This document shows positions 35,396 through 46,949 of a DNA stretch of 64,000 nucleotides, piece after piece. Every line of letters starts with the position of its first letter. Position 1 is the stretch's first letter. The notes under the pieces are model-generated. The model did no database searches. It was not told the DNA's origin and saw nothing but the letters and a program-made list of their open reading frames with translations. The position numbers were made by a program, and so were the translations under genes. The DNA is from an uncultured Pseudomonadota bacterium (GTDB taxonomy: Bacteria; Pseudomonadota; Gammaproteobacteria; Burkholderiales; Methylophilaceae): contig CAILXF010000031.1 in the NCBI GenBank assembly GCA_903838125.1, positions 1 through 64,000 of the forward strand, written 5' to 3'.

Positions 35396-36867
35396 GTCTA
35401 CTTTCCAAGCTAGGTCTTATGCAATCATTTACCAGCATCACTGCGGATAGCCGCCAAGTGGTGCCGGGCGCTTTGTTCTTAGCCTACCCAGGTGTGCATG
35501 GTGATGGTCGTGACTATATTGCGCAGGCGATTACAGCTGGCGCTAGCGCTGTACTTTGGGAGCAAGATGGTTTTAGTTGGCCTACCAATTACGATATAGC
35601 TAATGTTGCTATTGCTGATTTAAAGCAACAAGTTGGACAAATAGCGGCTGATTTTTATGGGCGGCCTTCACAGAAATTGACCATAATTGGTATTACCGGC
35701 ACCAATGGCAAGACTTCAGTCAGCCTATGGGTTGCGCAGTGCTTAAGTCTGTTGGGTCAAAAAAGTGCAGTATTGGGTACGATCGGTAATGGCATGGTGA
35801 CGGCATCAAATACATCATTAGCTGTATCCAGTAATACCACCCCAGACGCTATATTATTACAAGCAATGTTGGCCAACTTTGCATCCCAAAATGCAAAAGC
35901 GGCAGTCATGGAAGTATCCTCGCATGGCCTAGATCAAGGGCGAGTTAATGGCGTTGATTTTGATATTGCAGTTCTGACTAACTTAAGTCGGGACCATCTG
36001 GATTATCACCAAACGATGGAAGCTTACGCTGATGCGAAGCAAGCCTTGTTTGCGTGGCCTAGTTTGGCTTGTGCCGTTGTAAATGCAGATGACTCATTTG
36101 GCAAAGAAGTAGCAGCCAAGCTAATGACTCAGCATAAACCGCTACTCACCTATGGCCTAGATGCTGGAGATGTGCGTGGGAGTGATTTGCAACTGCAACA
36201 ACAAGGGATAAGCATGATGGTAACAACCCCACAAGGTGTTGCTCAGGTCAGTGCGCCAGTGCTGGGACGTTTTAATGCCTATAATCTGTTAGCAGTATTG
36301 GCGACATTACTGGCCTTAGATATTAGTCTAGCGGACGCAGTTGCAGTTATTAAAAAAATCAAACCTGTGCTTGGACGTATGCAGCAATTAGGGGGCGCAG
36401 AATTACCATTGGTGGTGATTGATTATGCCCATACACCAGATGCTTTAGAAAAAGTATTAGCCACGCTACGTGAGCAAATGGAACCCAGCAGCAAGCTTAT
36501 CTGTGTATTTGGTTGTGGTGGTGAGCGTGATACAGGTAAGCGCCCACTGATGGGTGCCATTGCTACTGCGTTAGCTGATGAAGTCATCGTCACTGCAGAT
36601 AATCCACGTAACGAAGACTCAGCATCCATCATTCATCAGATTGTGACGGGCTTAAATGGCTTTTATCGGATTGAGCTAGACCGAAATGCAGCTATTCATT
36701 TGGGGGTAGCCACGGCGCATGCCGGGGATATCGTTCTAGTGGCGGGTAAGGGGCATGAGGATTATCAAGAAATCGCAGGTGTAAAGCTTCCATTTAGTGA
36801 TGTTGCAGTCGCGAAAATGGCACTTGCGCAGTACAAACCAGCAAGCGTGGTGGGAGTGCTGCAATGA
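35392..36867 (+). CDS. murE: UDP-MurNAc-L-Ala-D-Glu:meso-diaminopimelate ligase MurE
   Basis: Adds the third amino acid of the peptidoglycan stem. 491 residues with ATP loop ITGTNGKTSVS and the motif DNPR (in TADNPRNEDSASI), which is diagnostic for meso-diaminopimelate rather than lysine. Overlaps ftsI by 4 bp (ATGA). Confidence 0.97.
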   Translation: MSLLSKLGLMQSFTSITADSRQVVPGALFLAYPGVHGDGRDYIAQAITAGASAVLWEQDGFSWPTNYDIANVAIADLKQQVGQIAADFYGRPSQKLTIIGITGTNGKTSVSLWVAQCLSLLGQKSAVLGTIGNGMVTASNTSLAVSSNTTPDAILLQAMLANFASQNAKAAVMEVSSHGLDQGRVNGVDFDIAVLTNLSRDHLDYHQTMEAYADAKQALFAWPSLACAVVNADDSFGKEVAAKLMTQHKPLLTYGLDAGDVRGSDLQLQQQGISMMVTTPQGVAQVSAPVLGRFNAYNLLAVLATLLALDISLADAVAVIKKIKPVLGRMQQLGGAELPLVVIDYAHTPDALEKVLATLREQMEPSSKLICVFGCGGERDTGKRPLMGAIATALADEVIVTADNPRNEDSASIIHQIVTGLNGFYRIELDRNAAIHLGVATAHAGDIVLVAGKGHEDYQEIAGVKLPFSDVAVAKMALAQYKPASVVGVLQ

Positions 36868-38234
36868 TGTTATCCATAGCAGCTAACACTACGCAAGCTA
36901 AGTTAATTGGCGCTGACGCCATTTTCAGTACAGTTGGTATAGATAGTCGTCATGTGGTACCTGGGCAATTGTTTGTGGCATTAAAAGGTGAGCATTTTGA
37001 TGGACATGATTTTGCTCAGCAAGCCATTGCAGAGGGCGCAGTAGCCGTACTTGTTAATCATGAAATTCAAGGCGCTACACCAGCGCTAGTGGTGAAAGAT
37101 ACTTATCAAGCGCTAGGCGAACTAGCGGCCTATCAACGTAGCCAAATGAATCTTCCGTTGGTGGCAATTACTGGTAGCAATGGCAAAACCACAGTAAAAG
37201 AAATGCTTGCATCAATATTAAGAGCCTCTTGCCAACATCCAGAACAAGTGCTCGCCACACAGGGTAACCTTAATAATCATATTGGTCTGCCACTGACTTT
37301 ACTTAAACTGCAGCCTCAACATCGTTATGCAGTTGCTGAAATGGGTATGAACCATAGCGGTGAAATCAGTTACCTAAGCCATATTGCTAAACCTAATGTT
37401 GCCGTCATTAACAATGCAGCCAGTGCGCATATTGGTGAATTGGGATCATTGCTAGCGATAGCGAATGCCAAAGCCGAAATATTTGACGGACTTGCCGCTG
37501 ACGGCGTGGCGATAATTAACGTGGATGATGATTTTGCTCCGCTATGGAAAGCTGCTGCTACCAGTCACAAAGTAATTAGTTTTGGGCTGAAAAATAAGGC
37601 CGATGTAAGTGCGTACTATCGCCTAGAAGCTAATGCTAGCCTTCTTGAAATCAAAATACCAGATGTTGAGTTTGAAGTGAATTTGCCAGTGCCCGGTCTG
37701 CACAATGTAAGCAATGCTTTAGCTGCTACTGCAGCTGCCCTAGCGTTAGGGATAACGCAAACGGCAATCGTCCAAGGCTTAGAAAATTACATGGGTGTTC
37801 CAGGTCGTTTGCAACATTTCACAGGCCTTAACGGCGCCCTGGTGATTGATGATAGCTATAACGCCAACCCCGCCTCTATGAAGGCTGCCATCGATGTTTT
37901 GACGGTGCAGATGGGCGAGAAAATATTGGTGTTAGGTGATATGGGTGAAATGGGCGATGGCGCTGACGCGCTGCATGCCGATATTGGCCGCTACGCTAAA
38001 GCCGTTGGCATTAACACCTTACTTACCTTAGGTACGTTAAGCGCACATATAACACAGGCCTTTGGTAGCGGTGCGCGTCATTTTGCATCGGCTGAAGATT
38101 TAAGTGCAGATTTGGTGACGCACATGACAGCAAATACTGCGGTTTTGGTCAAAGGGTCACGCTTTATGAAGATGGAGCGAATTGTTAAAGCCATCACAAT
38201 GACCCATGACAAACAAAATAATGGAGGGCATTAA
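36864..38234 (+). CDS. murF: UDP-MurNAc-tripeptide D-Ala-D-Ala ligase MurF
   Basis: Completes the UDP-MurNAc pentapeptide. 456 residues with ATP loop ITGSNGKTTVKEML, VAEMGMNHSGEI and VIDDSYNANPASMKAA. Start overlaps the murE stop by 4 bp with GGGAG upstream; ATG 36867 is an in-frame alternative. Confidence 0.97.
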   Translation: MMLSIAANTTQAKLIGADAIFSTVGIDSRHVVPGQLFVALKGEHFDGHDFAQQAIAEGAVAVLVNHEIQGATPALVVKDTYQALGELAAYQRSQMNLPLVAITGSNGKTTVKEMLASILRASCQHPEQVLATQGNLNNHIGLPLTLLKLQPQHRYAVAEMGMNHSGEISYLSHIAKPNVAVINNAASAHIGELGSLLAIANAKAEIFDGLAADGVAIINVDDDFAPLWKAAATSHKVISFGLKNKADVSAYYRLEANASLLEIKIPDVEFEVNLPVPGLHNVSNALAATAAALALGITQTAIVQGLENYMGVPGRLQHFTGLNGALVIDDSYNANPASMKAAIDVLTVQMGEKILVLGDMGEMGDGADALHADIGRYAKAVGINTLLTLGTLSAHITQAFGSGARHFASAEDLSADLVTHMTANTAVLVKGSRFMKMERIVKAITMTHDKQNNGGH

Positions 38235-39338
38235 ATGTTACTTGCACTAGCACAATGGCTGGCCCACGATATTCGTGGTTTTCATGTGTTTAATTACATT
38301 ACCTTGCGCGCGGTGCTGGCTACGTTGACAGCGCTGACTATTTCTTTTGTAGTCGGTCCCACTTTAATTCGCAAGCTAACTCACTACAAAGTGGGGCAAT
38401 CGGTACGTGATGATGGGCCACAAACACACTTGATCAAAGCAGGCACCCCCACGATGGGTGGCGCGCTAATCTTGGTCGCCATTGCGATATCTACACTGCT
38501 ATGGGCAGACTTAAGTAATAAGTTCGTTTGGGTAGTGTTATTTACGACTTTAGGATTTGGCATTATTGGTTGGGTGGATGATTGGCGCAAAGTAGTTCAC
38601 CGCAACCCCAAAGGATTGTCTGCAAAAGAGAAGTACTTTTGGCAGTCTGTAGTTGGATTTAGTGTGGCGTTATTTTTGCAACACACCGCATCGACACCAG
38701 CCGAGACCACACTATTGATTCCGTTCTTTAAGAGTTTAGCCATTCCACTTAGTGCGTTTGGGTTTATCGTCCTGACTTATTTAGTGGTGGTCGGTAGTAG
38801 TAATGCGGTCAATCTGACCGATGGTCTAGATGGTTTGGCGATTATGCCAACTGTCATGGTGGCGGGCGCATTGGCATTATTCGCTTATGTCACTGGCCAC
38901 TTTTACTTTTCTAAGTATTTGGGGATACCGTTTGTGCCTGGTGTAGGAGAGTTGGCTGTATTTTGCTCTGCCATGGTAGGGGCCGGATTAGGATTTTTGT
39001 GGTTCAACGCCTATCCAGCTGAAGTATTTATGGGTGACGTCGGCGCATTAGCATTAGGCGCGGCCTTAGGCATTGTCGCAGTCATCGTGCGTCAGGAAAT
39101 CGTGCTGTTCATCATGGGTGGGGTGTTTGTGATTGAAACCTTCTCAGTTGCAGCGCAGGTGATTTATTTTAAATATACCAAGAAACGTTATGGGGTTGGC
39201 CGACGTATATTTTTAATGGCGCCACTACATCACCATTATGAACAAAAAGGCTGGAAAGAAACGCAGGTCGTAGTGCGTTTTTGGATCATTAGCATGATGC
39301 TAGTGTTGGTGGGATTGTCCACTTTGAAATTAAGATAA
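38235..39338 (+). CDS. mraY: Phospho-MurNAc-pentapeptide translocase MraY
   Basis: Integral membrane enzyme that makes lipid I. 367 residues, about ten hydrophobic helices. Family motifs: [11 protein letters not shown], the magnesium-binding [19 protein letters not shown] and the C-terminal [15 protein letters not shown] follows the murF stop directly. Confidence 0.97.
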   Translation: MLLALAQWLAHDIRGFHVFNYITLRAVLATLTALTISFVVGPTLIRKLTHYKVGQSVRDDGPQTHLIKAGTPTMGGALILVAIAISTLLWADLSNKFVWVVLFTTLGFGIIGWVDDWRKVVHRNPKGLSAKEKYFWQSVVGFSVALFLQHTASTPAETTLLIPFFKSLAIPLSAFGFIVLTYLVVVGSSNAVNLTDGLDGLAIMPTVMVAGALALFAYVTGHFYFSKYLGIPFVPGVGELAVFCSAMVGAGLGFLWFNAYPAEVFMGDVGALALGAALGIVAVIVRQEIVLFIMGGVFVIETFSVAAQVIYFKYTKKRYGVGRRIFLMAPLHHHYEQKGWKETQVVVRFWIISMMLVLVGLSTLKLR

Positions 39339-39349
39339 GACAAAAACTG

Positions 39350-40726
39350 ATGCCTATAGCGCTTAAAAATAAACGTGTGCTTGTACTGGGACTGGGTGAA
39401 ACCGGGCTCTCTGCATTACGTTGGCTCAGCACACAAGGTGCAGTAGTATCAGTTGCCGATAGCCGCGAGCATCCACCGTCAATGGCAGAAGTGCAAGTAC
39501 AGTATCCGCAAGTCAGCATTTATAGTGGCGCTTTCCAAGAAAGTACGTTTGCCAACGTTGATTTAATTGTAGTGAGTCCAGGTGTCGCTTTATCAGAACC
39601 ACAAATTCAGGCATCAATACAGCGTGGTATTAGCGTGGTTGGTGATGTGGAGCTGTTTGCGCAATATCGCCCAAGCAGCGCAAAATTAATCGCAATCACT
39701 GGCGCTAACGGAAAAACAACTGTGACCTCATTAGTAGGTGAAATGTGTAAAGCTGCTGGTTTAAAAACTATCGTTGCAGGCAACATAGGATTACCAGTAT
39801 TAGAAGCTTTGGCCTTAGATACCCCTGATGTTTACGTGCTTGAATTGTCTAGCTTTCAATTGGAAACCACTACGAGCTTGCAAATTGATGCAGCCACCAT
39901 GCTTAATTTGTCTGAAGATCACATGGATCGATATGCCAGTCTGCAGGATTACGCTATTGCTAAAGCCCATATTTTTTACCAAGCAAAACTACAAGTGCTA
40001 AACCGTGATGACGCTTGGAGCATGATGATGGCAAGACCAAAATTAGCGCAAGTGACATTCGGTTTATCCGACGATGATGCTGATGCGCAAAGTTTTGGTT
40101 TGCGTCAGGTGTCTGGTGAAACATGGTTAGTTGAGGGCAAAAAAGAGCTTATTAATATGCAGGATCTGAAAATTGCTGGCTTACATAACGCGGCGAATGC
40201 ATTAGCTGCAGTAGCGCTTTGTCGAGGTATAGGCTTAGATTATGTGCCGATAATTCAAACGCTTTATAACTTCAAAGGCTTGCCACACCGGGTTGAGTGG
40301 GTCGCTAATATTAATGAAGTAGATTATTACGATGATTCTAAAGGCACTAATGTTGGCGCTACCTGTGCTGCCATTGCTGGCCTTTATAAAAAGGGCCAAC
40401 CACAAAAAGTGGTGCTGATTGCTGGCGGGGAAGGTAAGGGTCAAGATTTCACACCATTACAAGCCGCGGTGGCAAGTAATGGGCGTGCAGTAGTATTGAT
40501 CGGCCGTGATGCGGGCATCATCGAAGCAGCACTCATTGCTGTTGAGGTGCCTATCTACCGCGCGGCAGATATGGGCGAAGCCGTCACCATCGCGAAGAAA
40601 ATGGCTCGCCCTGGCGACGCGGTGTTGCTATCTCCAGCTTGTGCCAGTTTTGATATGTTTAAAAATTATGAGCATAGAGCTGCGGTGTTTGTGAGTTGTG
40701 TGCATGGTTTGCAGGAGGCTGCATGA
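39350..40726 (+). CDS. murD: UDP-MurNAc-L-Ala:D-glutamate ligase MurD
   Basis: Adds D-glutamate to UDP-MurNAc-Ala, 458 residues. N-terminal [16 protein letters not shown] uridine-binding loop, ATP loop [23 protein letters not shown], and [16 protein letters not shown]. Eleven bp after mraY; its stop overlaps the ftsW start. Confidence 0.97.
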   Translation: MPIALKNKRVLVLGLGETGLSALRWLSTQGAVVSVADSREHPPSMAEVQVQYPQVSIYSGAFQESTFANVDLIVVSPGVALSEPQIQASIQRGISVVGDVELFAQYRPSSAKLIAITGANGKTTVTSLVGEMCKAAGLKTIVAGNIGLPVLEALALDTPDVYVLELSSFQLETTTSLQIDAATMLNLSEDHMDRYASLQDYAIAKAHIFYQAKLQVLNRDDAWSMMMARPKLAQVTFGLSDDDADAQSFGLRQVSGETWLVEGKKELINMQDLKIAGLHNAANALAAVALCRGIGLDYVPIIQTLYNFKGLPHRVEWVANINEVDYYDDSKGTNVGATCAAIAGLYKKGQPQKVVLIAGGEGKGQDFTPLQAAVASNGRAVVLIGRDAGIIEAALIAVEVPIYRAADMGEAVTIAKKMARPGDAVLLSPACASFDMFKNYEHRAAVFVSCVHGLQEAA

Positions 40727-41886
40727 TTACCAACATACTTAATCGTGAGCGCATCAATTCTTCACCTTATGATCAAGGCCTCCTATGGACGGTACTTATA
40801 TTGTTGGGCATTGGCTTGGTGATGGTGTATTCGGCCTCAATTGCAATTGCAGAAGCAGATAAAGCGGTGGGCCATAACAGTCACTATTACTTAGTGCGTC
40901 AGGCCATATTTATCGTGATCAGTTTGTCAGCAGCGCTAGTGGTGTTCAACATCCCAATCTCTTGGTGGCAAAAAATGGCGCCCTACTTATTCTTATTTGG
41001 CTTAGCGTTATTAGTATTGGTGCTCATTCCAGGTATCGGCCGTGTCGTAGGAGGTAGCCGTCGTTGGTTGTCATTGTTCGTGATCAACTTGCAGCCCTCA
41101 GAACTAATGAAGCTTTTTTCCGCCATGTATGTGGCTGATTACACCGTACGCAAAGCTGCGTTAATGAATAGTTTTACACGGGGCTTCTTGCCAATGTTGG
41201 TGGTGATGCTATTGGTAGGTGGTTTGTTGCTACGTGAACCTGATTTCGGCGCCTTTGCCGTGATTGCAGCGATTTCAATTTCTATACTGTGGCTAGGTGG
41301 CATTAATGGCCGTATCTTTGCTGGGCTACTCGTGTTGTTGGTAGTCGGATTCATTTTCCTGATTTGGAGTTCACCATACCGATTAGAACGCGTGATTGGC
41401 TTTATGGACCCGTGGGCTGATCCATATGGAAAAGGGTATCAGTTGTCGCATGCTCTGATTGCTTTTGGTCGCGGCGAGTGGTTTGGTGTGGGTTTAGGTG
41501 CCAGTGTTGAAAAACTACTATATTTACCAGAGGCACATACCGACTTCTTATTGGCGGTAATCGCTGAAGAGCTTGGATTTATTGGCGTGTTGGCAGTAGT
41601 TGGTTTATTTGTATGGATCGTTCTGCGCTCCTTTGCGATTGCCAAAGAAGCGATAGCCAATGAACGATATTTTGCGGCCCTGTTATCCCAAGGCTTAGGC
41701 GTATGGATAGGCGTGCAAGGCATTATTAATATGGGCGTCAATATGGGTGTGTTGCCGACCAAGGGGTTGACATTACCTTTATTGTCGTTTGGAGGCAGTG
41801 GTATTTTAGCCAACTGCATAGGCATGGCAATATTAATGCGCATCGACTTTGAAAATAGACGTTTACAAAAAGGCATCCCGGCATGA
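40723..41886 (+). CDS. ftsW: Septal peptidoglycan glycosyltransferase FtsW (SEDS family)
   Basis: Polymerises lipid II at the septum together with FtsI. 387 residues, ten predicted transmembrane helices; SEDS motifs MVYSAS near the N-terminus, the loop [19 protein letters not shown] in two parts, [16 protein letters not shown] and the end [18 protein letters not shown] 40723 is chosen over the longer frame from 40696 because AGGAGG lies just upstream and it gives a 4-bp ATGA overlap with murD. Confidence 0.96.
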   Translation: MITNILNRERINSSPYDQGLLWTVLILLGIGLVMVYSASIAIAEADKAVGHNSHYYLVRQAIFIVISLSAALVVFNIPISWWQKMAPYLFLFGLALLVLVLIPGIGRVVGGSRRWLSLFVINLQPSELMKLFSAMYVADYTVRKAALMNSFTRGFLPMLVVMLLVGGLLLREPDFGAFAVIAAISISILWLGGINGRIFAGLLVLLVVGFIFLIWSSPYRLERVIGFMDPWADPYGKGYQLSHALIAFGRGEWFGVGLGASVEKLLYLPEAHTDFLLAVIAEELGFIGVLAVVGLFVWIVLRSFAIAKEAIANERYFAALLSQGLGVWIGVQGIINMGVNMGVLPTKGLTLPLLSFGGSGILANCIGMAILMRIDFENRRLQKGIPA

Positions 41887-42956
41887 CCGCGACCACTAAA
41901 ACTTTATTAGTGATGGCCGGTGGAACTGGCGGACATGTCTACCCAGCAATGGCTGTGGCTGATCATTTGCAAGCTAAGGGCTGGAATATTGTTTGGTTAT
42001 GCACCGTAGGTGGTATGGAAAACCGTTTATTAGCCAATAAAAATTACCAAAAAGCAATGATGACCATGCGTGGCGTGCGAGGTAAAGGTTTAATGGGCTG
42101 GTTATTGCTACCAATAAAATTAAGTCTTGCCTTGGCTCAGGCGTACTCGGCTATTGCAAAATTTAAACCAAATCTTGTGCTTGGCATGGGAGGTTTTGCG
42201 GCTTTCCCTGGTGGATTGATGGCCTATATTATGAGAAAGCCTTTGCTGATTCATGAACAAAACTCTGTGGCAGGATTAACAAATAAGACCTTGTCTCATT
42301 TTGCCAGTCGGGTGTTATCGGCGTTTCCAGCTGCATTTGGCACAAAGGCCACGCTGGTAGGTAATCCAGTACGTACAGAGATTACACAAGTGGTTGCACC
42401 AGAAGCCAGAATGCAAACACGAAGTGGACCGCTACGCCTGTTAGTCGTCGGCGGCAGTTTGGGTGCGCAAGCCTTAAACCAGGTACTCCCAACAGCATTA
42501 GCAACCATAGCGATGGCGCAACGTCCGCAAGTTGTGCACCAAGCCGGTGAAAAACATATCAATTCATTAAAAGCGCAATACGAACAAGCTGGCGTAAAAG
42601 CAGAGGCCATGGCCTATATTGAGGATATGGCCGCCATGTATAGCTGGGCTGATGTTGTGATTTGCCGTGCGGGGGCATTGACCATCGCCGAATTGTCAGC
42701 GGCCGGTGTGGCTAGTGTATTGGTGCCGTTCCCATATGCCGTGGATGACCACCAAACAACTAATGCCCGTTATTTAGCAGATGCAGACGCAGCCATATTG
42801 GTCTCGCAATCTACATTTACAGCCGACAAAATTGCAGGATTAATTCAAAACTTAAGCCGTGAGCAATGTTTAAGCATGGCTATTAAAGCGCGCGCTTTAG
42901 GTAAACCTGAAGCGACTGCATCGGTAGCCAATATTTGTATGGAGCTTGCCGCATGA
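41883..42956 (+). CDS. murG: UDP-GlcNAc transferase MurG
   Basis: Converts lipid I to lipid II on the cytoplasmic face of the membrane. 357 residues with [14 protein letters not shown] at the N-terminus, [37 protein letters not shown] and [13 protein letters not shown]. Overlaps ftsW by 4 bp. Confidence 0.97.
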   Translation: MTATTKTLLVMAGGTGGHVYPAMAVADHLQAKGWNIVWLCTVGGMENRLLANKNYQKAMMTMRGVRGKGLMGWLLLPIKLSLALAQAYSAIAKFKPNLVLGMGGFAAFPGGLMAYIMRKPLLIHEQNSVAGLTNKTLSHFASRVLSAFPAAFGTKATLVGNPVRTEITQVVAPEARMQTRSGPLRLLVVGGSLGAQALNQVLPTALATIAMAQRPQVVHQAGEKHINSLKAQYEQAGVKAEAMAYIEDMAAMYSWADVVICRAGALTIAELSAAGVASVLVPFPYAVDDHQTTNARYLADADAAILVSQSTFTADKIAGLIQNLSREQCLSMAIKARALGKPEATASVANICMELAA

Positions 42957-44371
42957 AACATAAAGTAAAAAATATTCATTTCATTGGCATTGCTGGCTCT
43001 GGCATGAGCGGTATAGCAGAAGTGTTACTGAATCTAGACTTTAGCGTCAGCGGCTCAGACTTGCTCGTTAATGCTACGACCAAACGTCTAACGGATTTTG
43101 GCGCAACCGTGTATCAAGGGCATGCCGCAGAAAATCTAGGTGCTGCCGATGTGGTAGTAGTCTCTAGTGCAGTCAATGAGCAAAATCCAGAAGTGATTGC
43201 TGCACGCCAAAAAAATATTCCAGTGGTACCGCGTGCGCTAATGCTCGCTGAATTGATGCGTTTCAGACAGGGCATTGCAGTCGCTGGCACGCATGGAAAA
43301 ACAACGACCACCAGCTTAATTGCCAGCATTTTGGCCGAAGCAGGGATGGATCCAACATTTGTCATTGGTGGCAAGTTGGAAGCGGCTAACGCCAACGCTA
43401 AGTTAGGTACAGGTGAATATATTGTGGCTGAGGCTGATGAATCTGATGCTTCATTCTTGCACCTAACGCCCGTGATGGCGGTGGTGACCAATATCGATCA
43501 AGACCATATGGAAACCTATGAGCATAGCTTCGATAAACTCAAAAGCGCTTTTGTAGAATTTTTACAGCAATTGCCATTTTGGGGTATGGCTGTGGTTTGT
43601 ATAGATGACGCTAATATTCGTGAGATTTTACCGCGGGTGACTAAGCCTGTTATGACCTATGGTTTTAGTGAAGATGCGCGTATACGCGCCAAGAATGTAC
43701 GTGCTGATGATGGAAAAATGCACTTTACGGTGCAGAGAATTAATGGCGTGACCACCGAATTCGATGTGACGCTAAATCTGCCAGGTAATCACTACGTATT
43801 AAATGCGTTAGCGGCGATTGCGATTGCCAGTGAACTGAATGTACCTGACGTTGCAATCATTAAGGCTTTAAAAGAATTCAAAGGTGTGGGTCGCCGCTTT
43901 GAGCGTTATGGTGAAGTTGCCGCCAAGAATGGCGGTAGTTTCACCCTGATTGATGATTACGGACATCATCCAGTTGAAATACAAGCGGTCATTGCCGCCG
44001 CACGTGCGGCATTCCCAGAACGCCGTTTAGTGCTTGCGTTCCAACCCCACCGCTATACACGAACTCGTGACTGCTTTGAAGATTTTGTTCATGTGATCTC
44101 CAGTGCCGATGCAGTCGTACTTACCGAAGTTTATGCCGCGGGAGAAGCGCCGATAGTGGCTGCTGATACGCGATCACTGATTCGTGCGATTCGTGTGGCA
44201 GGCAAAGTGGAGCCTCTTTTTGTAGAAAGCACGGACGGTTTGCCACAGGCTATTTTAGGCCTAGCGCAGAACCATGATGTGGTCATTGTTATGGGTGCGG
44301 GTTCTATCGGCCAGGTGGCGAGCCAAACTAAATGTTTAGCTGACACCATAGACAGAGTAAGGCTCAATTGA
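42953..44371 (+). CDS. murC: UDP-MurNAc:L-alanine ligase MurC
   Basis: First Mur ligase step, 472 residues. [19 protein letters not shown] at the N-terminus, ATP loop [28 protein letters not shown] and [17 protein letters not shown] 42953 gives the standard 4-bp overlap with murG and has GGAG upstream; a longer frame from 42935 is unlikely. Confidence 0.97.
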   Translation: MKHKVKNIHFIGIAGSGMSGIAEVLLNLDFSVSGSDLLVNATTKRLTDFGATVYQGHAAENLGAADVVVVSSAVNEQNPEVIAARQKNIPVVPRALMLAELMRFRQGIAVAGTHGKTTTTSLIASILAEAGMDPTFVIGGKLEAANANAKLGTGEYIVAEADESDASFLHLTPVMAVVTNIDQDHMETYEHSFDKLKSAFVEFLQQLPFWGMAVVCIDDANIREILPRVTKPVMTYGFSEDARIRAKNVRADDGKMHFTVQRINGVTTEFDVTLNLPGNHYVLNALAAIAIASELNVPDVAIIKALKEFKGVGRRFERYGEVAAKNGGSFTLIDDYGHHPVEIQAVIAAARAAFPERRLVLAFQPHRYTRTRDCFEDFVHVISSADAVVLTEVYAAGEAPIVAADTRSLIRAIRVAGKVEPLFVESTDGLPQAILGLAQNHDVVIVMGAGSIGQVASQTKCLADTIDRVRLN

Positions 44372-45270
44372 TGATGAACGCTGTTCAAAACGAAATTGGA
44401 AAACTGTTGTTTAACGAGCCTATGGCGCGCTATACCAGTTGGCGCGTAGGCGGCAAGGCTGATCGTCTATATATCCCGTCAAGCTTGGATGATCTATGCA
44501 GGTTCTTGGTAGGTGTATCGATGAATGAACCTATTTATTTTATAGGCTTAGGTTCTAATCTTCTCGTACGTGATGGTGGCATTCGCGGCACGGTAATCCT
44601 AATGCATAACGTACTGACTGAATTAAGAATGGAAGCTGGCCTAGTGTATGTGGAGGCTGGGGTGACCTGCGCCAAGCTGGCTAAATTCTGCGCTAAAGAA
44701 GCGAAAGAAGGAGCTGAATTTTTTGCAGGGATTCCCGGCACGCTTGGCGGAGCACTGGCCATGAACGCAGGTTGTTATGGCGGCGAAACTTGGGGTGTGG
44801 TGAGCCGCGTGGTGACTGTAGACAGACAAGGCCAACTGCATACGCGTGAGGCGTCGGAATTTAAAGCCAGTTACCGGCACGTCGATATGCCAGTAGCAAG
44901 CGAATGGTTTGTAGGCGCATGGCTAAAGTTAGGTGCTGGAGGAGCGCATGAAGCCACACAAAAGATTAAAGATTTATTGGCAAGACGCTTAGCTTCGCAG
45001 CCACTAAATTTACCGAATGCAGGGTCTACCTTTAGAAACCCAGTGGGAGATCATGCAGCCAGACTAATCGAAGCGAGCGGATTAAAGGGTTACCTGATAG
45101 GAGGCGCACAAGTTTCAGAAAAGCATGCCAATTTTATTGTGAATATCGGCGAAGCTAATGCACTCGATATTGAGTTGTTAATTAAACATATGCGTGAAAC
45201 CGTATTGGCAAAATTTGGTGTGGCCTTGCAGCAAGAAGTGAAAGTGATTGGTGAATATGAAGTTAGATAA
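44371..45270 (+). CDS. murB: UDP-N-acetylenolpyruvoylglucosamine reductase MurB
   Basis: FAD enzyme that completes UDP-MurNAc, 299 residues from ATG 44371. [33 protein letters not shown] (FAD binding), [20 protein letters not shown] and [10 protein letters not shown] with the catalytic Ser. It is the shorter type I or II form of about 300 residues. The start overlaps the murC stop by one base; AAGG is eight bases upstream. TTG 44368 and ATG 44374 are in-frame alternatives. Confidence 0.95.
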   Translation: MMNAVQNEIGKLLFNEPMARYTSWRVGGKADRLYIPSSLDDLCRFLVGVSMNEPIYFIGLGSNLLVRDGGIRGTVILMHNVLTELRMEAGLVYVEAGVTCAKLAKFCAKEAKEGAEFFAGIPGTLGGALAMNAGCYGGETWGVVSRVVTVDRQGQLHTREASEFKASYRHVDMPVASEWFVGAWLKLGAGGAHEATQKIKDLLARRLASQPLNLPNAGSTFRNPVGDHAARLIEASGLKGYLIGGAQVSEKHANFIVNIGEANALDIELLIKHMRETVLAKFGVALQQEVKVIGEYEVR

Positions 45271-46186
45271 AAAATTCGGGAAAGTCGCGGTATTGATGGG
45301 CGGTCGCTCAGGCGAGCGCGAAGTCTCGCTTAAAAGTGGGGCTGCTGTGCTACGCGCATTGCAGGTACAAGGCGTAGATGCGCACGGTTTTGATCCGCGT
45401 GAGCAACCACTGCATGACTTGGAGAGTTTTGATCGCGTATTTATTAATCTGCATGGTCGTTTTGGTGAGGATGGTTGTATTCAAGGCGCGTTGGAGATGT
45501 TGGAAATTCCTTATACCGGAAGTGGTGTGATGGCCTCAGCTATTGGTATGGATAAATGGCGCACCAAGTTGTTGTGGCGGGCTTTAAATATTGTGACCCC
45601 TGATTTTGAATTGGTCACGGCTAATAGTAATTTTGCGGCAATAGAAGCCAAAATAGGTTTACCGATGTTTGTGAAGCCAGCCAATGAAGGCTCTAGCATC
45701 GGTATTAGCAAGGTTAAGGAAGTGGGTGGTTTAAAAGCGGCTTATGAGTTGGCGGCTCAGGCTGATCCTTTGGTGATAGCTGAAGCATTCGTCGGCGGTG
45801 GAGAATATACGGTTGGCATTATTGGCGATGGTGCTGATGGTTATAGTGCGCTACCAATTATTCGTATTGTGCCTAAAAATGAGTTTTATGATTTTGAAGC
45901 CAAATACTTGCGTAATGACACTGAGTACTTATGTCCATGCGGACTAAGTGCTGAAAAAGAAGTTGAAATACAACAGCAAGCTTTGCAAGCATTTAGTGCG
46001 GTAGGTTGCAAAGGTTGGGGTCGAGTGGATTTCTTAATGGATGAAGCTGGGCAACATTATTTCTTGGAAATTAATACTAGCCCAGGTATGACTGATCATA
46101 GCCTAGTGCCAATGGCGGCTAAAGCTGCAGGCATCTGTTTTGAAGAATTAGTAGTACGTATTCTGGAGTTGGCTGATGTGGGATAA
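45257..46186 (+). CDS. ddl: D-alanine-D-alanine ligase
   Basis: ATP-grasp enzyme that makes D-Ala-D-Ala, 309 residues. [17 protein letters not shown], the loop [29 protein letters not shown] and [20 protein letters not shown] 45257 overlaps the murB end by 14 bp; a GTG at 45248 is in frame but less likely. Confidence 0.96.
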   Translation: MKLDKKFGKVAVLMGGRSGEREVSLKSGAAVLRALQVQGVDAHGFDPREQPLHDLESFDRVFINLHGRFGEDGCIQGALEMLEIPYTGSGVMASAIGMDKWRTKLLWRALNIVTPDFELVTANSNFAAIEAKIGLPMFVKPANEGSSIGISKVKEVGGLKAAYELAAQADPLVIAEAFVGGGEYTVGIIGDGADGYSALPIIRIVPKNEFYDFEAKYLRNDTEYLCPCGLSAEKEVEIQQQALQAFSAVGCKGWGRVDFLMDEAGQHYFLEINTSPGMTDHSLVPMAAKAAGICFEELVVRILELADVG

Positions 46187-46931
46187 GCCTCGATTATTGA
46201 ATTGGGTCGCCAATTTTCTATTTGCCCTGTGTGTGTTGGGTATGCTTTATGCGGCGCTATTCGCCGTGGTGCATTTACCTATTTTCCCGTTACGTGAAGT
46301 GAAGGTGGAAGGGCAATTAAATCATGTCAGCCGTGAGCAGATTCAGTTAATTGTAGCTAAACATTTAAAAGGTAATTTCTTCACCTTAGATTTGATTAAA
46401 GCGCGTGATGCATTTCAGAAGTTACCGTGGGCACGTAATGTCAGTCTCCGAAGACGTTGGCCAGATAAGTTGGAAGTGTCAATTGAAGAGCATCAAGCGT
46501 TGGCGCGGTGGGGCAGCATTGCCTTAGTGAACACGCATGGCGAATTATTTCATGCCGCCTCTGGTAGTGACTTACCGATATTTTATGGACCCGGAGATGG
46601 TGTGATTGAAGTGGCTTCGCAATACGCAGAATTTAGTAAAGCCTTGAAGTTGGCAAACTTAGAGATTAGTAGCCTAGCACTGACCCCGAGGCGCGCATGG
46701 CAGGTGACCACAAGTAATGGCATGGTGATGGAATTAGGTCGTGTTGAAATGCAGCTTAGATTAGAGAGATTTGCTGATGTGTACATCACCACCATCGCAG
46801 CATTAAATAAGAAAATTAGCTACGCAGATTTACGTTACCCCAATGGTTTTGCCGTACGCAGACCAACGGAAGCAATGAAAAGCAGTGATAAGAAAACAAG
46901 TAATACCACCAAAAAACAAGCCGTGAGCTAA
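46176..46931 (+). CDS. ftsQ: Cell division protein FtsQ
   Basis: Bitopic divisome protein, 251 residues. One transmembrane helix (about 10-32), then a POTRA domain ([19 protein letters not shown] onward) and the beta domain containing [21 protein letters not shown] in two adjacent parts. C-terminal 20 residues are Lys/Thr-rich. Overlaps ddl by 11 bp. Confidence 0.95.
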   Translation: MWDKPRLLNWVANFLFALCVLGMLYAALFAVVHLPIFPLREVKVEGQLNHVSREQIQLIVAKHLKGNFFTLDLIKARDAFQKLPWARNVSLRRRWPDKLEVSIEEHQALARWGSIALVNTHGELFHAASGSDLPIFYGPGDGVIEVASQYAEFSKALKLANLEISSLALTPRRAWQVTTSNGMVMELGRVEMQLRLERFADVYITTIAALNKKISYADLRYPNGFAVRRPTEAMKSSDKKTSNTTKKQAVS

Positions 46932-46949
46932 CCGCGGAGGGAGCAAGCA